Shown: positions 11,358-23,895, counted from the stretch's first letter. The stretch is 64,000 nt of DNA from Neckera pumila (GCA_963969595.1 OZ018409.1:1800501-1864500), one strand, 5' to 3'. Translations and numbers: made by a program. Notes: generated by a model from the sequence alone, not told the origin.

Positions 11358-12655
11358 TTGCTCTTGATTGATTGATTGGTATGTACAGTCGCTCCTTGCC
11401 CGGAATTCTAGATGGTTACTTAAACGATTACCACATTGCAACGACGACTATGAAAGTAGTTTAGGATTTCTAGCTCTGCCGAAGCTTCACTTGATTATAC
11501 TGTGCATGATTTTTGTTGAGTTCAGCATTTGGGCACTGGTTCCTTCATTGAATAGCAGTTCGTAGCCTAGATATACTGTATTTTTCTTGTACAGGCTAGA
11601 TTGGTTTGAGAATAAGGTGCTCTCAGAAGATGCAAACGTGCCTCAGGCTTTCATATTCCGTTCACCAACCGCCCATGCCATGCAGGAGTCTGATCTCAGT
11701 ATGAGGACAGTATTTGTTTTCATTGATTCTGCCATGGAGGATTCATGTCAATAAGTTGAGTTCTAATTCATTATTGAAGTGCGAGTTCACTAATTAATTT
11801 GAATGAAGTCAGTTTGCCGTGAGAATGTACGTACCAGTGCATAATTGTGCGGTGGTGCTCCTGCGATAGATGTGAGTCATTCCAGTCAATCTCTTTGGCT
11901 CATTGTTGCGGTGTATTGCATAATTGGCTTTTCCATGCGCGCCATTCCTGAAGAGTTGTATCCAGTCGCTTTGAGTCGAACAATTTGGGATCACAGGACG
12001 TAGTTATCTTTTGAGACTTCAATCGGCGTCCCTGGTAGCATCATTCCTCCAAACTTTCTAATTGGTTGGATCGCCGAATGAACTGAATCGAAGGAGTCTT
12101 TAAAGTTACTTTCGAAAATATCCACAACAAGAGATTAATTGCAGTACTCCACTGGCGCTAATTGTTTAGACCGATTTCTGACTTGAATTTCGACGAATTT
12201 CATTTTTATTTTTAGGCCGTACCTTCGCCTAGTAACCAAACTGGGGTTTTCCAAGAAGGCTAGGTGCAAAAGCTTGGGACATGCAGAGGTGACTATTGAA
12301 GGGCAGACATCGTTCTTACTGCAACATATCATGTCGCAACTCTTCTCCATGGCCAGCTAAAACTAGACGTGCGAGCTCCTAGATCGTTTTAACTGTCAGC
12401 AGTTCTGCTTGTGCATTGGGATCACATGCGTGCACATTCGATCTCCTACGGAACTGCGAACCAAATTCCTGGGCCCAGCTAGTGTGGGTCCTGCCGTGAT
12501 GAGCCGTAGAAGCCCTGTCTGCGCCCAAATTTCGGCTTCGGATTGGCCCCACAATTGAAAAGGTTGCCGACTGTGGGACCATTAGTGAGGGAATCTCGCG
12601 TCCTTGGAGGTCGGGGCTTGGACCTTGGGATGAGACCTCACGGCCGATGAAGGCC
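11358..12655. other. 3' flank of G1
   Basis: Begins with a TTGA microsatellite and is shared, nearly base for base, with 37,196-38,490 and 55,208-56,450. Several short frames are open on both strands (for example minus 11,809-11,994, identical in three copies), but I see no domain and the high identity is explained by recent duplication. Confidence 0.55.
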
Positions 12656-12662
12656 TTATTAA

Positions 12663-13016
12663 GAGCATCCCCACCCGTCTTGCATATTGGATGACTTGTT
12701 AAGAGAGGCATGCAAAATTGCCCCACCCGTCTTGCATAATGGATGAACTTGTTAAGAGGCCAAGCCAAAATTTGCCGGTGGCTTGCAAATCCGGGCTCTT
12801 TTGCAAGCCAAAGGGTGGCTTGCAAACCGCATGAGACAAATACTTTTCCACTTTCCCAAAAAGCAAGGACATGATCTGTGAATGTGGACGTAGCTCATTG
12901 GTTGGCGATGGCCTCTTAAGAGGCCACGGGTGGGGCGACCCTTCTTCCCCGGCTTGCAAAATGGACTGCCAGGCTTGCAACCTGCCTTGCATTTTGCAAG
13001 CCGGGTGGGGATGCTC
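12663..13016. mobile_element. PIF/Harbinger-like MITE, unit A only
   Basis: Inverted termini GAGCATCCCCACCCG(T/G)CTTGCA. TTA follows the right end (13,017) and occurs at 12,656 on the left, with four extra bases before GAGC. Unit B has the empty site GGCCTTACCG (TTA at 38,490). The 3-bp TTA target and the GAGCATC(T/C)CCA-like ends fit the Harbinger/Tourist type. No ORF of its own. Confidence 0.8.
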
Positions 13017-13372
13017 TTACCGAATTAAGAACCATTACAGAGAGAGCATACCAGGGTGTTTCCTTTGTAGCAAGTTTTTTTCTAAAAAAAGATGCAATCT
13101 TTTTTGTAAGGAGTATTAGGCAAGATATTCTTCTTTTTTTAGTGGATGAAATTGAAAAATGCTACCAAACTTGGGGACAATATTGCTCTCTTTTGGATGA
13201 ATAAATAAGCCTTCATCCTTATGAATTGCAAGTGTCATCCAATGACAAAGATCACTTTCTGCACTGCCTAAAATTAAATTAAATTAAATTAAATTATACC
13301 GCTGGCATACCTGAAGCTCTGAGATGCTCTAAGCTCTGCCGTATTGGACCAATTCTTGCTTCCAAGAGTCCT

Positions 13373-13723
13373 GTGAAGACTTGGCAACACCGAGTCTCAG
13401 TTGGAGGAGTTCCAGGCTTCCAGCAGGCCCGAATTAGGTCTTTTGAGTTTTCCTCGCAGCACGACAAGTTGCTAAAATAAGATAAGTTACATTGTCTGTA
13501 GCTTCACTGTGTCTGTTGGGTGGCAGCATGGCCGCGGGGGATTGGTGGACTAGCCTGGCTCCTTCTGGGGAAATCCATTCAGTGTCCCGTGTGCCAACTT
13601 GCGTACAAACAGAGCTCTCCTGTTGTGGATCGTCAACCTGTAGATGAGAGTGGTTTGAGCTGTGAAGAAATTGCTTCGCGGTTGCAAATTGGAACCCTAG
13701 GCCTAGTACTACACCAATCGTAA
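13373..13723 (+). other. Diverged 3'-side module (copy 2)
   Basis: Related to 4,190-4,567 (shared GACTTGGCAACACC, AATTAGGT, GACAAGTTGCTAAAA, GTTGGGTGGCAGCATG). The open frame from 13,520 reads GIGGLAWLLLG ... CQLAYKQSSPVVDR ... SCEEIASRLQIG. The target of the hAT insertion in unit B (GTTGGAGG) is here uninterrupted at 13,400-13,407. Whether it is translated is unknown. Confidence 0.45.
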
Positions 13724-14100
13724 GCTTCAATCTGAAGAGTGAAAACTTCAGGGCTCGCCCGGCGGCTGTTTGTTTTTCCCCACAGGTGGTGGACGAAGGC
13801 AAAATAATTTCCTGGATGATACGCTAGGGTAAATATTGTGCTTCCTCCACTGACTACTTGTAGTTGAAAGAGCATGCAGGTGATCGTCTCACGAAATGAT
13901 CAACTTCAGACATTCAATTGCAGTTTTGATCGACAAGACAAGAACGAAGTCCTCCACCGACCGACCCAGCTCAAGCCCTACTGTATGATCGAGTTATCAA
14001 TCTCCAATACCGTAGAGTAGAAAGTCAAATATATACACCAGGCTGCTCGAGGAATTGACAGCACATGAGGAGGAGAATTTTTCCAGTTCAGTTACTGTAC

Positions 14101-14501
14101 TGTACACCCCCCTACAAGAAAGGTTGACACACCCCTTTTGCATCCTTCAACTTTTTTGACATTTCTTTGAACATAATTGACATTTCTTGTTTTTGTCAAT
14201 CAACATTTGTGTCTAACCCAATCTCCCTCAAGTATACCAAATTTTCAATTTCAAAAAATCAAAATTCCATTTCTGGTGATTTTTTTTAAATTTTTTTCAC
14301 GGTTTTACATGAAAATTTATAGAAAAATATTAATGATGAATTTTTTAAATTGAATTGTGGAGATGCGTAGGAAACATCCAAGCGCACATCTTTCCTTCAA
14401 TAAACATCTCCAAAAAAAGTTTCACAATTATCGTGGCAGAAGTTACAGTGGAGGCATGAATAGTGCCCAAAATTTTGAAAATTCATCTCTTTATTGTAAT
14501 T
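14101..14501 (+). repeat. 0.4-kb segment, inverted in unit B
   Basis: From GTACACCCCCC to TCTCTTTATTGTAATT this block matches the reverse complement of 43,509-43,910. Flanking sequences differ: A carries extra DNA to its left, B extra DNA to its right. I see no terminal inverted repeats on it. Confidence 0.85.
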
Positions 14502-14708
14502 GCTTGCAAGCTCAAGCCCATTCTGGTTCTAGGAAAGGACTGGCCTGGAGCGCCGGTAGACCACAATCATCTGGATTTGGGGAATTCTTATCCCGGGGGA
14601 AAACACTTGAAATTTGTATTCATCCTCATGACAAAATTAGAAAATTCCAAATTCATATTTGAATACCAAGGACCTCGAAATTGCTACCATCAGGCATGCA
14701 GTTCTAAA

Positions 14709-15640
14709 TTAACCCCTAAAGGACCATTGTCCCTTCGGGGGACAAATGCGTTTTTGGGTAGGTACCTACTGGCTGAAATTTTCTTCTGATTTTTTCAAAA
14801 CTTTTTTTGGAGGTAGAAGATCTGGTTAGCTTCATGGGATATAAATTTTTTCACAGTTGGTGCTCAAGAACAAAAGTTATGACCAAATAAGCTCAAAACA
14901 GGGGACGGCGGGCAGCAAAAAAAGTTTGCATTTTTTTTTTTTTATTGTTGAGTATTTTTTTTCTTATAGATTATATTTTTGCCTATCTAGAAAGCTTTGA
15001 CTCATTTCATTTGGACTTTGTATGAGAAAGTTATGGACATTCTTGTTTTGGGGGCAATTAGAGCATCTTTTTGAAAAAAATAACTTGTAGGATTCATTTC
15101 TAAATGCAATTTTTCAAATTTTTCATTTTTTCTTTTCTTGCATGGTTTAGTTTACTTGCCAGAACAATCTAGCCATTGGGATTAGTGCATTTTAATCCCA
15201 CCTAAAATATATGAATATTTTAGATTTTCCTTCTATCTCGTACCTACTTCTACATAACAATTTTTTTAATAATCAAATTAAGTTTTTCTAAAACTTTTTT
15301 ATTTGGGATAGATTCTCAACTCAATTCTATGGTATAAACATTAAAAGCTCAAAACTCTATAGTGCAAAAATAATAAAGTCAAAAATGTTCAAAGTCAAAA
15401 AATCTAATCCCACAATGTGCTGGAAAGCTTGTTTTTTCCACTTTAAACGCAGATATCTTGCAATCTCTGTGGTCAAAACTTCTGAAATTTTTTCCACACA
15501 CTCTCATACTAGTTAGATGTAAGCTCCTACGGTGAGATGTGGGAAAAAAACATTTTTTAATTTTTTTTACTTTTTGCTATAGAAATGGCAGTTTTGAGTG
15601 TTTCTTGGCAAAAAAAGGGCCTCGGTCCTTTAGGGGTTAA
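14709..15640 (+). mobile_element. TTAA-flanked element, long subtype
   Basis: TTAA|CCCCTAAAGGACC at the left and GGTCCTTTAGGGG|TTAA at the right: 13-bp perfect inverted termini and a TTAA target duplication, as in piggyBac-type transposons. It is 0.93 kb long with no transposase frame, so non-autonomous. The B copy is at 44,200-45,129. Confidence 0.85.
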
Positions 15641-18019
15641 CCACTCCACAATAGAATACGTGATTGGGCACTAGTAGAAATTCACACTGAAAAATCCATT
15701 CCGGATGACGGCTTTGTGTTAATCCCTAAAGTTTTTTCATGTTTAGAGGCCCAAAACTGCTCCAAATACTAGTCTCCAATATCAGGCTAAAATCATTATC
15801 TATGTTTAATTTTTAACAAATTCACTGTAGGATCCTTTAGTTAACTCATTAAATTAAAGTACACCCTCCTCAAATTTTAGAATAAGAAACCTTACCAATT
15901 GCTTCATTATGATGCTTGAATTCAAAAAGAAGTATTTTCAGCTCTTTCCAATTGGTTAGATTTCATCTTTCAAACTTTTTACCCAAAAATGTGTAGATCC
16001 TACATTAGGAAAAATTTGAACCCTCTAAAAACCCTCTTCATATTGACAACACTCCAATATATTGAGCCTAGACTTGGTACATTGGAATGCATGTGAGATG
16101 TCTCTACCTTGTATGACTTTTTTATTGTACAAGAGCTCATCTTTCCATTAAATATAGTATCCTAAAGATTAGTTGTAAGAATCATGTACTAAGCATGAGA
16201 CTATTTTATGATTTAGATGGAACATGTACCATTGTGCATGTACAATTGTACATTAACTCGGTAAAATAATCCAAGTGAGTCATTATTAGTCCAAGTTCTT
16301 CTTTGTACCTCAAACGGGGAGCCAATAGAAGTTGTCCATGTATAAGGAGGCTTCAAAGCCATCATTGCTTGGGTGGGCGGAAATTGGGAAAAAATTTGAC
16401 CATAATGCATGAGAAGTATAATTTTATTAGCTAATTGGGGTCCCTTTTGAGGAATTGGAGGGGGCTCTTGGAGGGTTCAAATTTTTCCTAATGCAACTTG
16501 CAAACTCTCCATAATATATTCAAGGAATAAATTGGGAATTTATATAAAAGATTTCAACAAAAAAAATTTGTATTCATGCTTGAAAAGAACAATAAGTAGA
16601 AAGAAGAAGAGAATGATTATTTTAAAATACTAAATGGTTAAGGATTTAGTTAAATAGAATTGAAAAATGCCAATCCCAATGGTTGTAATGTTTTAATAAA
16701 AATCTATTACCTATGATTTTCTTTTTTTCCAAAATTATTAAAAATTGAGTTTAATGAAGGACTTTAAAGTTTATTAGAACAGAGGTTCCATAATTGCCCA
16801 CAAACTAAAACTCCTCATAACTTTCATCTTATTAATAAACATAGAATGATTAAAAGCTTTCCATGTATATTTAAATCTAGAAAATGAATTTCAAATTTTT
16901 ACTTTTTAAAGGAAATTGATTTTTTTTGTTGCTTGCATTGCTTGGTGCCTTAAAGCTATTATTTGATCACATGTTGTGTGAAATTTTTAAAGAAAAAAAA
17001 TGAAAATTCCATTCATAAATGGATGGTTGAAAAATTTGTGTTGCCAAAAATGCTACTTGGTGTCTGGAATGGTCCTTTAGGAATAAAATCTAGTCTGAAA
17101 TTAACACAATTGTATTTAAAATAACGCAAATTTAACATGAAAGTATTTGAATAACATTGAGACTAACACAATTATATTTAAAATATTGCAAATCAGCAAA
17201 TCTAATAGAAAGCATCATCTAGAATGTTTTTTTAGTGTAGATTTCCACTGGTAGAGGGAGGTTTATATATTACATGTAAAAAATGTAGAGTTGGTGAATT
17301 ATGAAATTTTGCCAAGAGCTCACTATTGAAGCTACATGGATTGAATGAAAAGTTGATGTAAGTGTGTTGAAAAAGCAATTTTGGTTTTGTTTTCTTTAGT
17401 AATGTAACTAGCTTGGTTATTTGATACTTCATGATTTTTGTATAGGATTCTAAATTGGTTCATATGGAAGAGGGGAGTAAAGAAAAAACTTCCTGATCTT
17501 ATGTCTAGATTTTTCCAGTCCATAATTTCATTTAAACCAAAAGCTTAGGCTAAGATCTACAATCTCCCTTCTACCAAGCCGACTTATAAAAAATCTAAGG
17601 CCTCTGGAAGGCTGCTCTATAGCCCTCGGCGGGCCCTAAAGTTTTAGTTTTTTTTGGTTTAGGAATTTTTTTCCCCCTATACTCGCTCGACTTTTGTTGG
17701 TTTGTCATATGACAATTACCGCTTTGAAATTCAAGTATAAGTGTTTCATAATCAGGGTTAAGGTATTTTAGTTCATCTCAATCCTAATATTTCAATAAAT
17801 TAAACTCCAATGTACCTTGCACACTCAAAAAGTTGTGGAAAAACAAGCAAATGTCCAAAATATTCCATTGACCATCTACCTCCAAATTTTATTTTATGGC
17901 AATGTGAAACACTTATTTCATGGACTTTTGGTGAGATGAAAGATGAAAAAAGAAGCACTTTATACAAGTTGAGTAGTAGTAGTAGTAAACACAATCCATG
18001 TAGGATATGTAAATTAGGC
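15641..18019. other. AT-rich, gene-free
   Basis: No gene seen. At about 17,590-17,640 a CCTCTGGAAGGCTGCTC...GCCCTC block resembles a CATTA-MITE end, and a facing counterpart lies at about 19,440-19,475 (GAAGGGCTGAGAATTTCTCTAATG). Together they may bound an old 1.9-kb member interrupted by the TTAA element at 18,020. Confidence 0.4.
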
Positions 18020-18944
18020 TTAAATCCTAAAGGACCATTATCGGTTAAGCAGACATTTGGAGTTTCGGGCAGGTACCTACGGGCTGAAATTTTTTCGTCA
18101 TTTTTTGAAACCTTCTTTGAAGATAGAAAAGTTGATAAGCTTTGTGGTAATATAACTTTTTTCACAATCGGTGCCCGGGAAAAAAGGTTATGACCAAATA
18201 AGCTCAAAACAAGGGACGGCAGGCAGCAAAAAAAATAGACAAAACTTTGAAATATTTTTTTAATATTTTTTTCTCATAGATTATATTTTTGTCTATCTAG
18301 AAAGCTTTGATTCATTTCCTTTGGATTTGTTATGAGAAAGTTATGCACATTCTTGTTTTTTGGGCAGTTAGAACATCTTTTTGAACAAAATAACTTCTAG
18401 GATGCATTTGTGAATGCAATTTTTCAAGTTTTTCAGTTTAGTTTTGTTGGCATGGTTTATATTACTCGCTAGAACAATCTCACCATTGGAGTTAGTGCAT
18501 TTAAATTCCATCTAAAGTATATGAATATTTTGGATTTTCCTTCTATCTCGTACCTACTTCTACTTAACAATTTTTTAAAGAATGGAAATTCAGTTTGATT
18601 GATTTTTTTTTTCCTAGACTCTCAACTCAATTCTCCACTACAAAGATTCAAAGCTCAAAACTCTGTAGTGCAAATATTTTTAGTTCAAAATGTTCAAAAT
18701 CAAAAAATCTAGTCCCACAATGTGTTGAAAAACTTGTTTTTTTTTACTTGAAACGCAGATATCTTGCAATCTGTGCAGTCAAAACTTCTAAAATGTTTTC
18801 CACATACTCTCAAACTAGTTAGGTGTAAGATCCTAAGGTTAGATGTGAAAAAAAAAAATTTCAATTTTTTTTACTTTTTGCTATATAAATGGCAGTTTTG
18901 AGTGTTTTTTGACAGAAAAAGCGCCTCGGTCCTTTAGGGGTTGA
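18020..18944 (+). mobile_element. TTAA-flanked element, long subtype
   Basis: The left end has decayed to TTAAATCCTAAAGGACC and the right end is GGTCCTTTAGGGG then TTGA. The B copy (47,897-48,829) keeps both intact TTAA flanks, which confirms the boundaries. No coding capacity: the two opposed open frames near 17,800-18,200 cross the element edge and are chance. Confidence 0.85.
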
Positions 18945-20091
18945 TAGGAGCTCAACCACTATAGTTATTAAATCAAAATAATGCAGGAATTGTGTTAAAA
19001 TTAAATGAGGTCTGAAATTTGGCTTTTAACACAATTCCTGCATTTGGCTTAACTATGGGCAATTGAATTTTTATAATCCTAATTTACATATCCCCTATGG
19101 ATTGCTTAACCTACTACTATCCCACTTGTAAAAATAGATCCTCTTCTCATCTTCAAACACCCTAAACTAGGTGGCTTTAGAAGCTAGTTGAAAAACATAA
19201 GAGTTCTCCAATTAGTTTGGCAACTAGCTTGAAAATCCACTTCATTTTGCTTAATTTCATTGAATCTGATTATTTGTCAATTAATTACGTGGTTGATTAT
19301 TAAACAGACTTTTGTTACACCCTCATGACTAGAATTGTGACGTCTTTCACAAAATCAACACACTCTGACAATGCATTGCGGCTATATGCCCCTACTAATT
19401 CTGAAGTGATTAATAGATTGGTTCAGTCACTTTGGAGAAGCCCTCTGAAGGGCTGAGAATTTCTCTAATGGCTTTTTTTAGCGCGGATCAACTGTGAATT
19501 ATTTGGTATACGTTGTAGTTCAGTTGCCAACATCTAGTAATATGCATTAGCTATATTGAAATTGTGTTAGATAAAAGAAAATTAACCTGTATGAGTGAAA
19601 AGCCACTAAATTGTTTTATGAAGGGGACAAATGTTAGAAGGTTGTCTCAGTCTTGGATAGAATAGCAATAGGGTGCAATAACTTGGTATTTGAATTCAAA
19701 AAGTATGCAAATTATACCAATCGTGATATTGATCACTATTATCTCCATATTTACTATTTTAAAAATCATACTTCTTTAGATGAGACTGTGACTATAAACT
19801 AAATATTCATTTAAAAAAATCATATACATTTCATTTTGGAATTTCAACTATTAAAATAAGTAGATACATTTAAGATGTAGATTGATATTTGGAAAATGTA
19901 TTCATTTATTGAAATCTACATTTTGCCAATGGATCTAATAAATGAATAATGATTGAGTGAATATGGTTATGATTAATTGAGAAGGTAACTACATACTTCT
20001 AAAAATAATTCTATATAAAATGTTGACTTATACTTTTGATTCATTTTGAATAGAAAATGAACAAGCAGAATGTCCAAATGATTGGCCCATA
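18945..20091. other. AT-rich, gene-free
   Basis: No gene seen. Collinear with 48,830-49,975 in unit B. Confidence 0.55.
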
Positions 20092-20100
20092 ATGGGACCA

Positions 20101-21453
20101 GCGTTCGGGAAGATTTTGGAGTTCTACCAATAGATATCCTCCTTCTACAATAGTGGTCCGGTTCTTTTTTAGAGGGCACCGGTTTCATCTTTTCAACAAT
20201 GAATTTTTCCGGTTTTTGCCCCCCATATCAGTTTGTAACCGGCCTATTTCCTTTGAAGTGAAAATGTGAAAAGTGAAAATCCTCTAGTGTCAAAAAATTG
20301 CCGGTTTACAATCTATAAAAGACATTACATTCTTGACAGGAATTGAACCTGGCATAGCCTTTCACCAACTGAAAGTCAAGAATCCTTCCAATCCATGCAA
20401 TATGGAGTTAAGGATGGTCATTGAAAAGGTTGCAGAAATCAAAGTTTAGGGTTCAGAATTTTCACCTTCTTCAAAAGGATCCTCTGCTGCCCCTATTAAA
20501 TACAATTCAGGATTAGTAAATAAATATCTAAACTTTCTAGCATTCTTCCATAAGATGATGGCATCCATTAAAATGGGCTCAAAGTCTTGGGCTGGTCCTT
20601 CCATGTTCATACGCATGACACTATCCAAATGTGTTATTGTCATGCGATTTCAAAATTTCTGCTTGATGCCATTCTGCACAGAAAATGCTCTCTCACACGT
20701 CGCTGTACTCACACATTGACATCTTGCAATTTCAGCAAGTGTCAAAAGGTTAGGATACTTTAGTTTCAAAGATGCACTCCAAGCAATAGAAGCCCACAAA
20801 TCCCCAAAAGTCCTTTCTATCCATTCAGTGGTTCCTTGCAGCTTGAAAGCAAAGAATTCTTGCTTACAAGCTGCGGCATTCACCAAGGGAGGGAAAATTG
20901 TCCCTCCCCTGTGTTTTTCTTCTCCATATTGCCTCGAAAGCAAATCTAACTGTACCACCCCCAAGATGCTAAACCAAGTTGCCTTTGAGGCATCTCAATT
21001 GGATTCAGAATTTTAAAAGCATCAATAATGTCATTATCAACAAATCTGGCCTCTAAGGCTACACAAACAGATTCAGTATACATTTTTTGGAAAGAAAGGG
21101 CTGCCTCTTCCTCGGGTGTTCCCCTACGGCCAGCTGGTCCCATTAACCCCTTTATGCAATACCCGGCCTCTTTATCTCAATACTTGACCTATCCTAACCC
21201 CAGGTATGTGCCACTTATGGTACATATATAGCAGCTAAAATCCTCTTTTTTACAAAACAAACCGGTTAAAATCCACCCTATTATAAATTGAGGCGGATAA
21301 ATTATCCCCCAAATTTTTATGTACACGGGTTGATTGCCTATCTTATCAATTTTTCCTCCAGTTTTCCATCCTTCACTTTCAAAGCTCAACCGGTTTTTTG
21401 ACCATTTCAACCGGCTAACTTTGTATTAGCCGCCGGTTCTTCCCGGACATTGA
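20101..21453 (-). mobile_element. Shortened hAT element, unit A only
   Basis: Flanked on both sides by ATGGGACCA (20,092-20,100 and 21,454-21,462), an 8-9 bp target duplication. Unit B has the empty site at about 49,977. The ends are imperfect inverted repeats around TTCGGGAAGA / GTCCGGGAAGA. About nine CCGGT(T)/AACCGG motifs are clustered in the two subterminal regions (20,158-20,305 and 21,259-21,436), a usual pattern for hAT transposase binding. Only the C-terminal part of the transposase remains. Confidence 0.85.
20446..21143 (-). pseudogene. hAT transposase, C-terminal remnant
   Basis: On the minus strand the text reads LTLAEIARCQCVSTATCERAF then SVQNGIKQKF, a TGA at 20,650 (where Arg is expected, CGA to TGA), then NRMTITHLDSVMRMNMEG. 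This is the hAT C-terminal dimerisation region (ER-F-S--N-IK---RN-). A frame change near 20,960 separates it from the upstream piece EARFVDNDIIDAFKILNP. The N-terminal zinc finger and the catalytic core are missing, so it cannot encode an active enzyme. Confidence 0.85.
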
Positions 21454-21510
21454 ATGGGACCATTACAAATGGTAGATGGATTTATTTATGGTAATGTGAA
21501 GGAACTTAAC

Positions 21511-23107
21511 TTAACCCCTTGAGGACCAAGGCCTTTTTTTTGCTAAAAAACACTCAAAATTGCCATTTCTACAGCAAAGAGAAAGAAAATTTGGAAATTG
21601 TTTTATTTGGACATCTAACAAGAGGATCTTACACCTAACTAGTATCGGAAAATGTGTCGGAAATAAAAATGTGTCGGAAAAATTTCAAAATTTTGGATCA
21701 TACGAATTGCAAGATAATTGCGTTTAATATATAAAAAAATAGTTTTTCAGTACATAATGAGACTAGATTTATTTGACTTTGAACCTTCTTAACTTTAATT
21801 TTTTGCACTACAGTGTTTTAAGCATTTAGCTATTATGGTGGATAATTGAATTGAGAGTCTAGGAAAAATAAAAAATAAAAAAACTTCAGTTTCTTACTTC
21901 AAAAAATTATTAAATAGAAGTAGGTAGAAGATAGAAAGAAAAATCTTAATTATTAACATCTTTAAAATAGAATGAAAATGCACTAATTCCAATGGTGAGA
22001 TTGTTCTAGCAAGCAAAATAAACCATGTGGAATTCTATTTGTTTATTTTTTTGAAAAATTCTAAAATATACATTCAGAATTGAATTCTACAAGTTATTTT
22101 TCAAGAAGATGCTCTAATTGCCCAAAAAACATTAGAATTTTTCTTAGCCCTCTATAGAGATGAATTGATGTACAAAAATGTTCATTTAGGAAAAATATCA
22201 GTTCAAAAAGGCTATTAGGCAATCTATAAGGTGAGTAGTCAGCTAAGGTGCCTCATTGGAATTCCAATTGAAAAATTATTAATTACTTTTTTTTTTATAA
22301 AAAATAAATATTTTTTCATTGTAGTTGCACATTTGCCAAAATTCTAACGACCCTGTAGAGGGTCCAAATTTTCTATAATGCAAGATTGCCCATAACTTTC
22401 TCATAACAAATCCAAATGGCATTAGAGAAAAAATCAGTCCTTGGGAGGGCCATTCCAATTGACATGTCATGCTATTTTAAGCATGGCCTGGCAACTTGGA
22501 CAAGTGTCCTAGGTGAGCAGTCAGAGTGTATGACTACTTGTCGGAGCAGTTAGATTTTGTAGATTTTTTATTTTTATTTTTAATATATATATAGTTTTAC
22601 TAATTTTTTAAGATAAAAAAGATAATTAAATAATCTTTAATTCAAAAATCTAGATTCCTGCGCTACTGTCACAACAGCTTTAACTGCTCGGAAATAGGGG
22701 GAAAAATATTTTTTCAACCCTTTAAAATTAAATTTCAGGGTATTAAAGGGATCCTTGGAGTAGCCCTCTAGTGGGTTGGTTTTTTCTTTAATGAATGAAT
22801 CAAAGCTTTCCAAATAGACAAAATATAATCTATGAGAAAAAAAAAATTTAATCCAAGTTTTTGAAATTCTTTTGGCTGCCTGCTTTCCTCCCCTTATAAG
22901 TTTCCAAGCTACTTAGGGTATAATTTTTGTTCTCCAGTACCAATCGAAAAAAAATTTATTCACACAAAGCTTATCATTTTTTCTATCTTCCAGAAAAGTT
23001 TCAAAAGATCAAGACAAAATTCAGCCCATACTCCCGTAGGTACCTGCTCATACTTGCCCAAAATTTCCATTTGTCACTTGAAAGGACAATGGTCCTTCAG
23101 GGTTTAA
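21511..23107 (-). mobile_element. TTAA-flanked element, inverted, with nested MITE
   Basis: TTAACCCCTTGAGGACC at left and GGTCCTTCAGGGT-TTAA at right. The interior is the reverse complement of the 14,709 element (CACTCAAAATTGCCATTTCT near the left end). A CATTA-ended MITE (22,420-22,793) has inserted into it, explaining the 1.6-kb length. The B copy is at 50,033-51,614. Confidence 0.8.
22420..22793 (-). mobile_element. CATTA-ended MITE nested in TTAA element
   Basis: Ends CATTAGAGAAAAAATC and GGTTTTTTCTTTAATG. It splits the host text TCCAAATG...ATGA(A/G)TCAAAGC, which is continuous in other TTAA-family members. It contains a hairpin related to those at 8,204. Confidence 0.75.
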
Positions 23108-23895
23108 GGTATTACCGTAGTGCCTTTGTAACTGGGAATACTTTTCATTGATAATAAATATTTGAGCAACATATAGATATCATAAATACCTTTCTTATTA
23201 TTAATCTAAAGGATTTTGGATTCACCTAAAATTAATTATACTTATATATCATATACAGCTTCCACCTACAAAATTTTACAACTAATTCAAATTTTACAAC
23301 TAATTCATTGTACCTCCAAAATTTACTCTATCAAATTCATTTTGCTTTATAATAATTCCATTCACTAAGTTTACAATGTATAAAGAATTCAACCTCATTT
23401 TCTTTTGCATACCCAATCATCACAATGTAGAGCTTGTTAGGTGGGATTTAACCCCTAAATGTGCAAAGCACCAAATTTTAGTGTCAACAATACTTTGAAG
23501 TTAAAATAATACCTAACCAAGGTAGTATTTAAGTAGTTTATATTTTAGAAAAATTCTTTATGAAGTCTAGTTGACTAAATGATGGTGATTTTTCTATTCA
23601 AGATTTTGTGCAAGGGTGTTCATTGCAAAACTTGATTTTTTAGTGTTGAGGGCTCTTGGAAATGAGCCTCAAATACATGAGCTCTTGGAGAAAAAATGAC
23701 ATTACAAATTCATTTACAAAATTTATAGAGTAGATTTTGAAAAGCCGTAAATTGTTTGTTTGGGGTTATGCATGTTAATATGTTATGCCCTTGAACCTCA
23801 TATTCTTTTAGTGATCTGATTTTTTAGATTTGACACGTAAAAAGATGATGTAAGGACTTCAAATCACTTTCACCATTTTAACACCTTCATGAAAT
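23108..23895. other. AT-rich, gene-free
   Basis: No gene seen. Relative to B (51,780), A has about 130 extra bases at 23,270-23,400, bounded by CCACCT / CAACCT, consistent with a small deletion in B. Confidence 0.5.

Larger units (their letters stand above)
2577..23895. repeat. Segmental duplication, unit A
   Basis: Direct paralogue of 26,796-52,251. Offset is a constant 24,215 between about 3,860 and 6,700, then grows as insertions are met. The left border falls at the 3' end of a lost G2-like gene (2,577 matches 26,796, the last codons of G2). The right border is the shared text CACCTTCATGA at 23,895/52,251. Unit A contains gene G1, a shortened hAT element and a Harbinger-like MITE that unit B lacks. 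Confidence 0.95.

Noticed and set aside
11809..11994. 61-codon minus-strand frame, identical in the three copies downstream of G1, G3 and G4
   Set aside because: Starts with GTG, has a stop close upstream and no motif; identity is no higher than the surrounding duplicated DNA.
13270..13308. AAATT microsatellite (also at 38,741-38,778)
   Set aside because: Simple sequence repeat shared by both units; nothing beyond slippage.
17800..18207. Overlapping 127- and 135-codon frames on opposite strands
   Set aside because: They cross the border of a TTAA-family MITE, oppose each other and show no motif; chance frames.
20335..20400. A tRNA gene
   Set aside because: Only T-arm-like text; no acceptor stem or proper A-box spacing.
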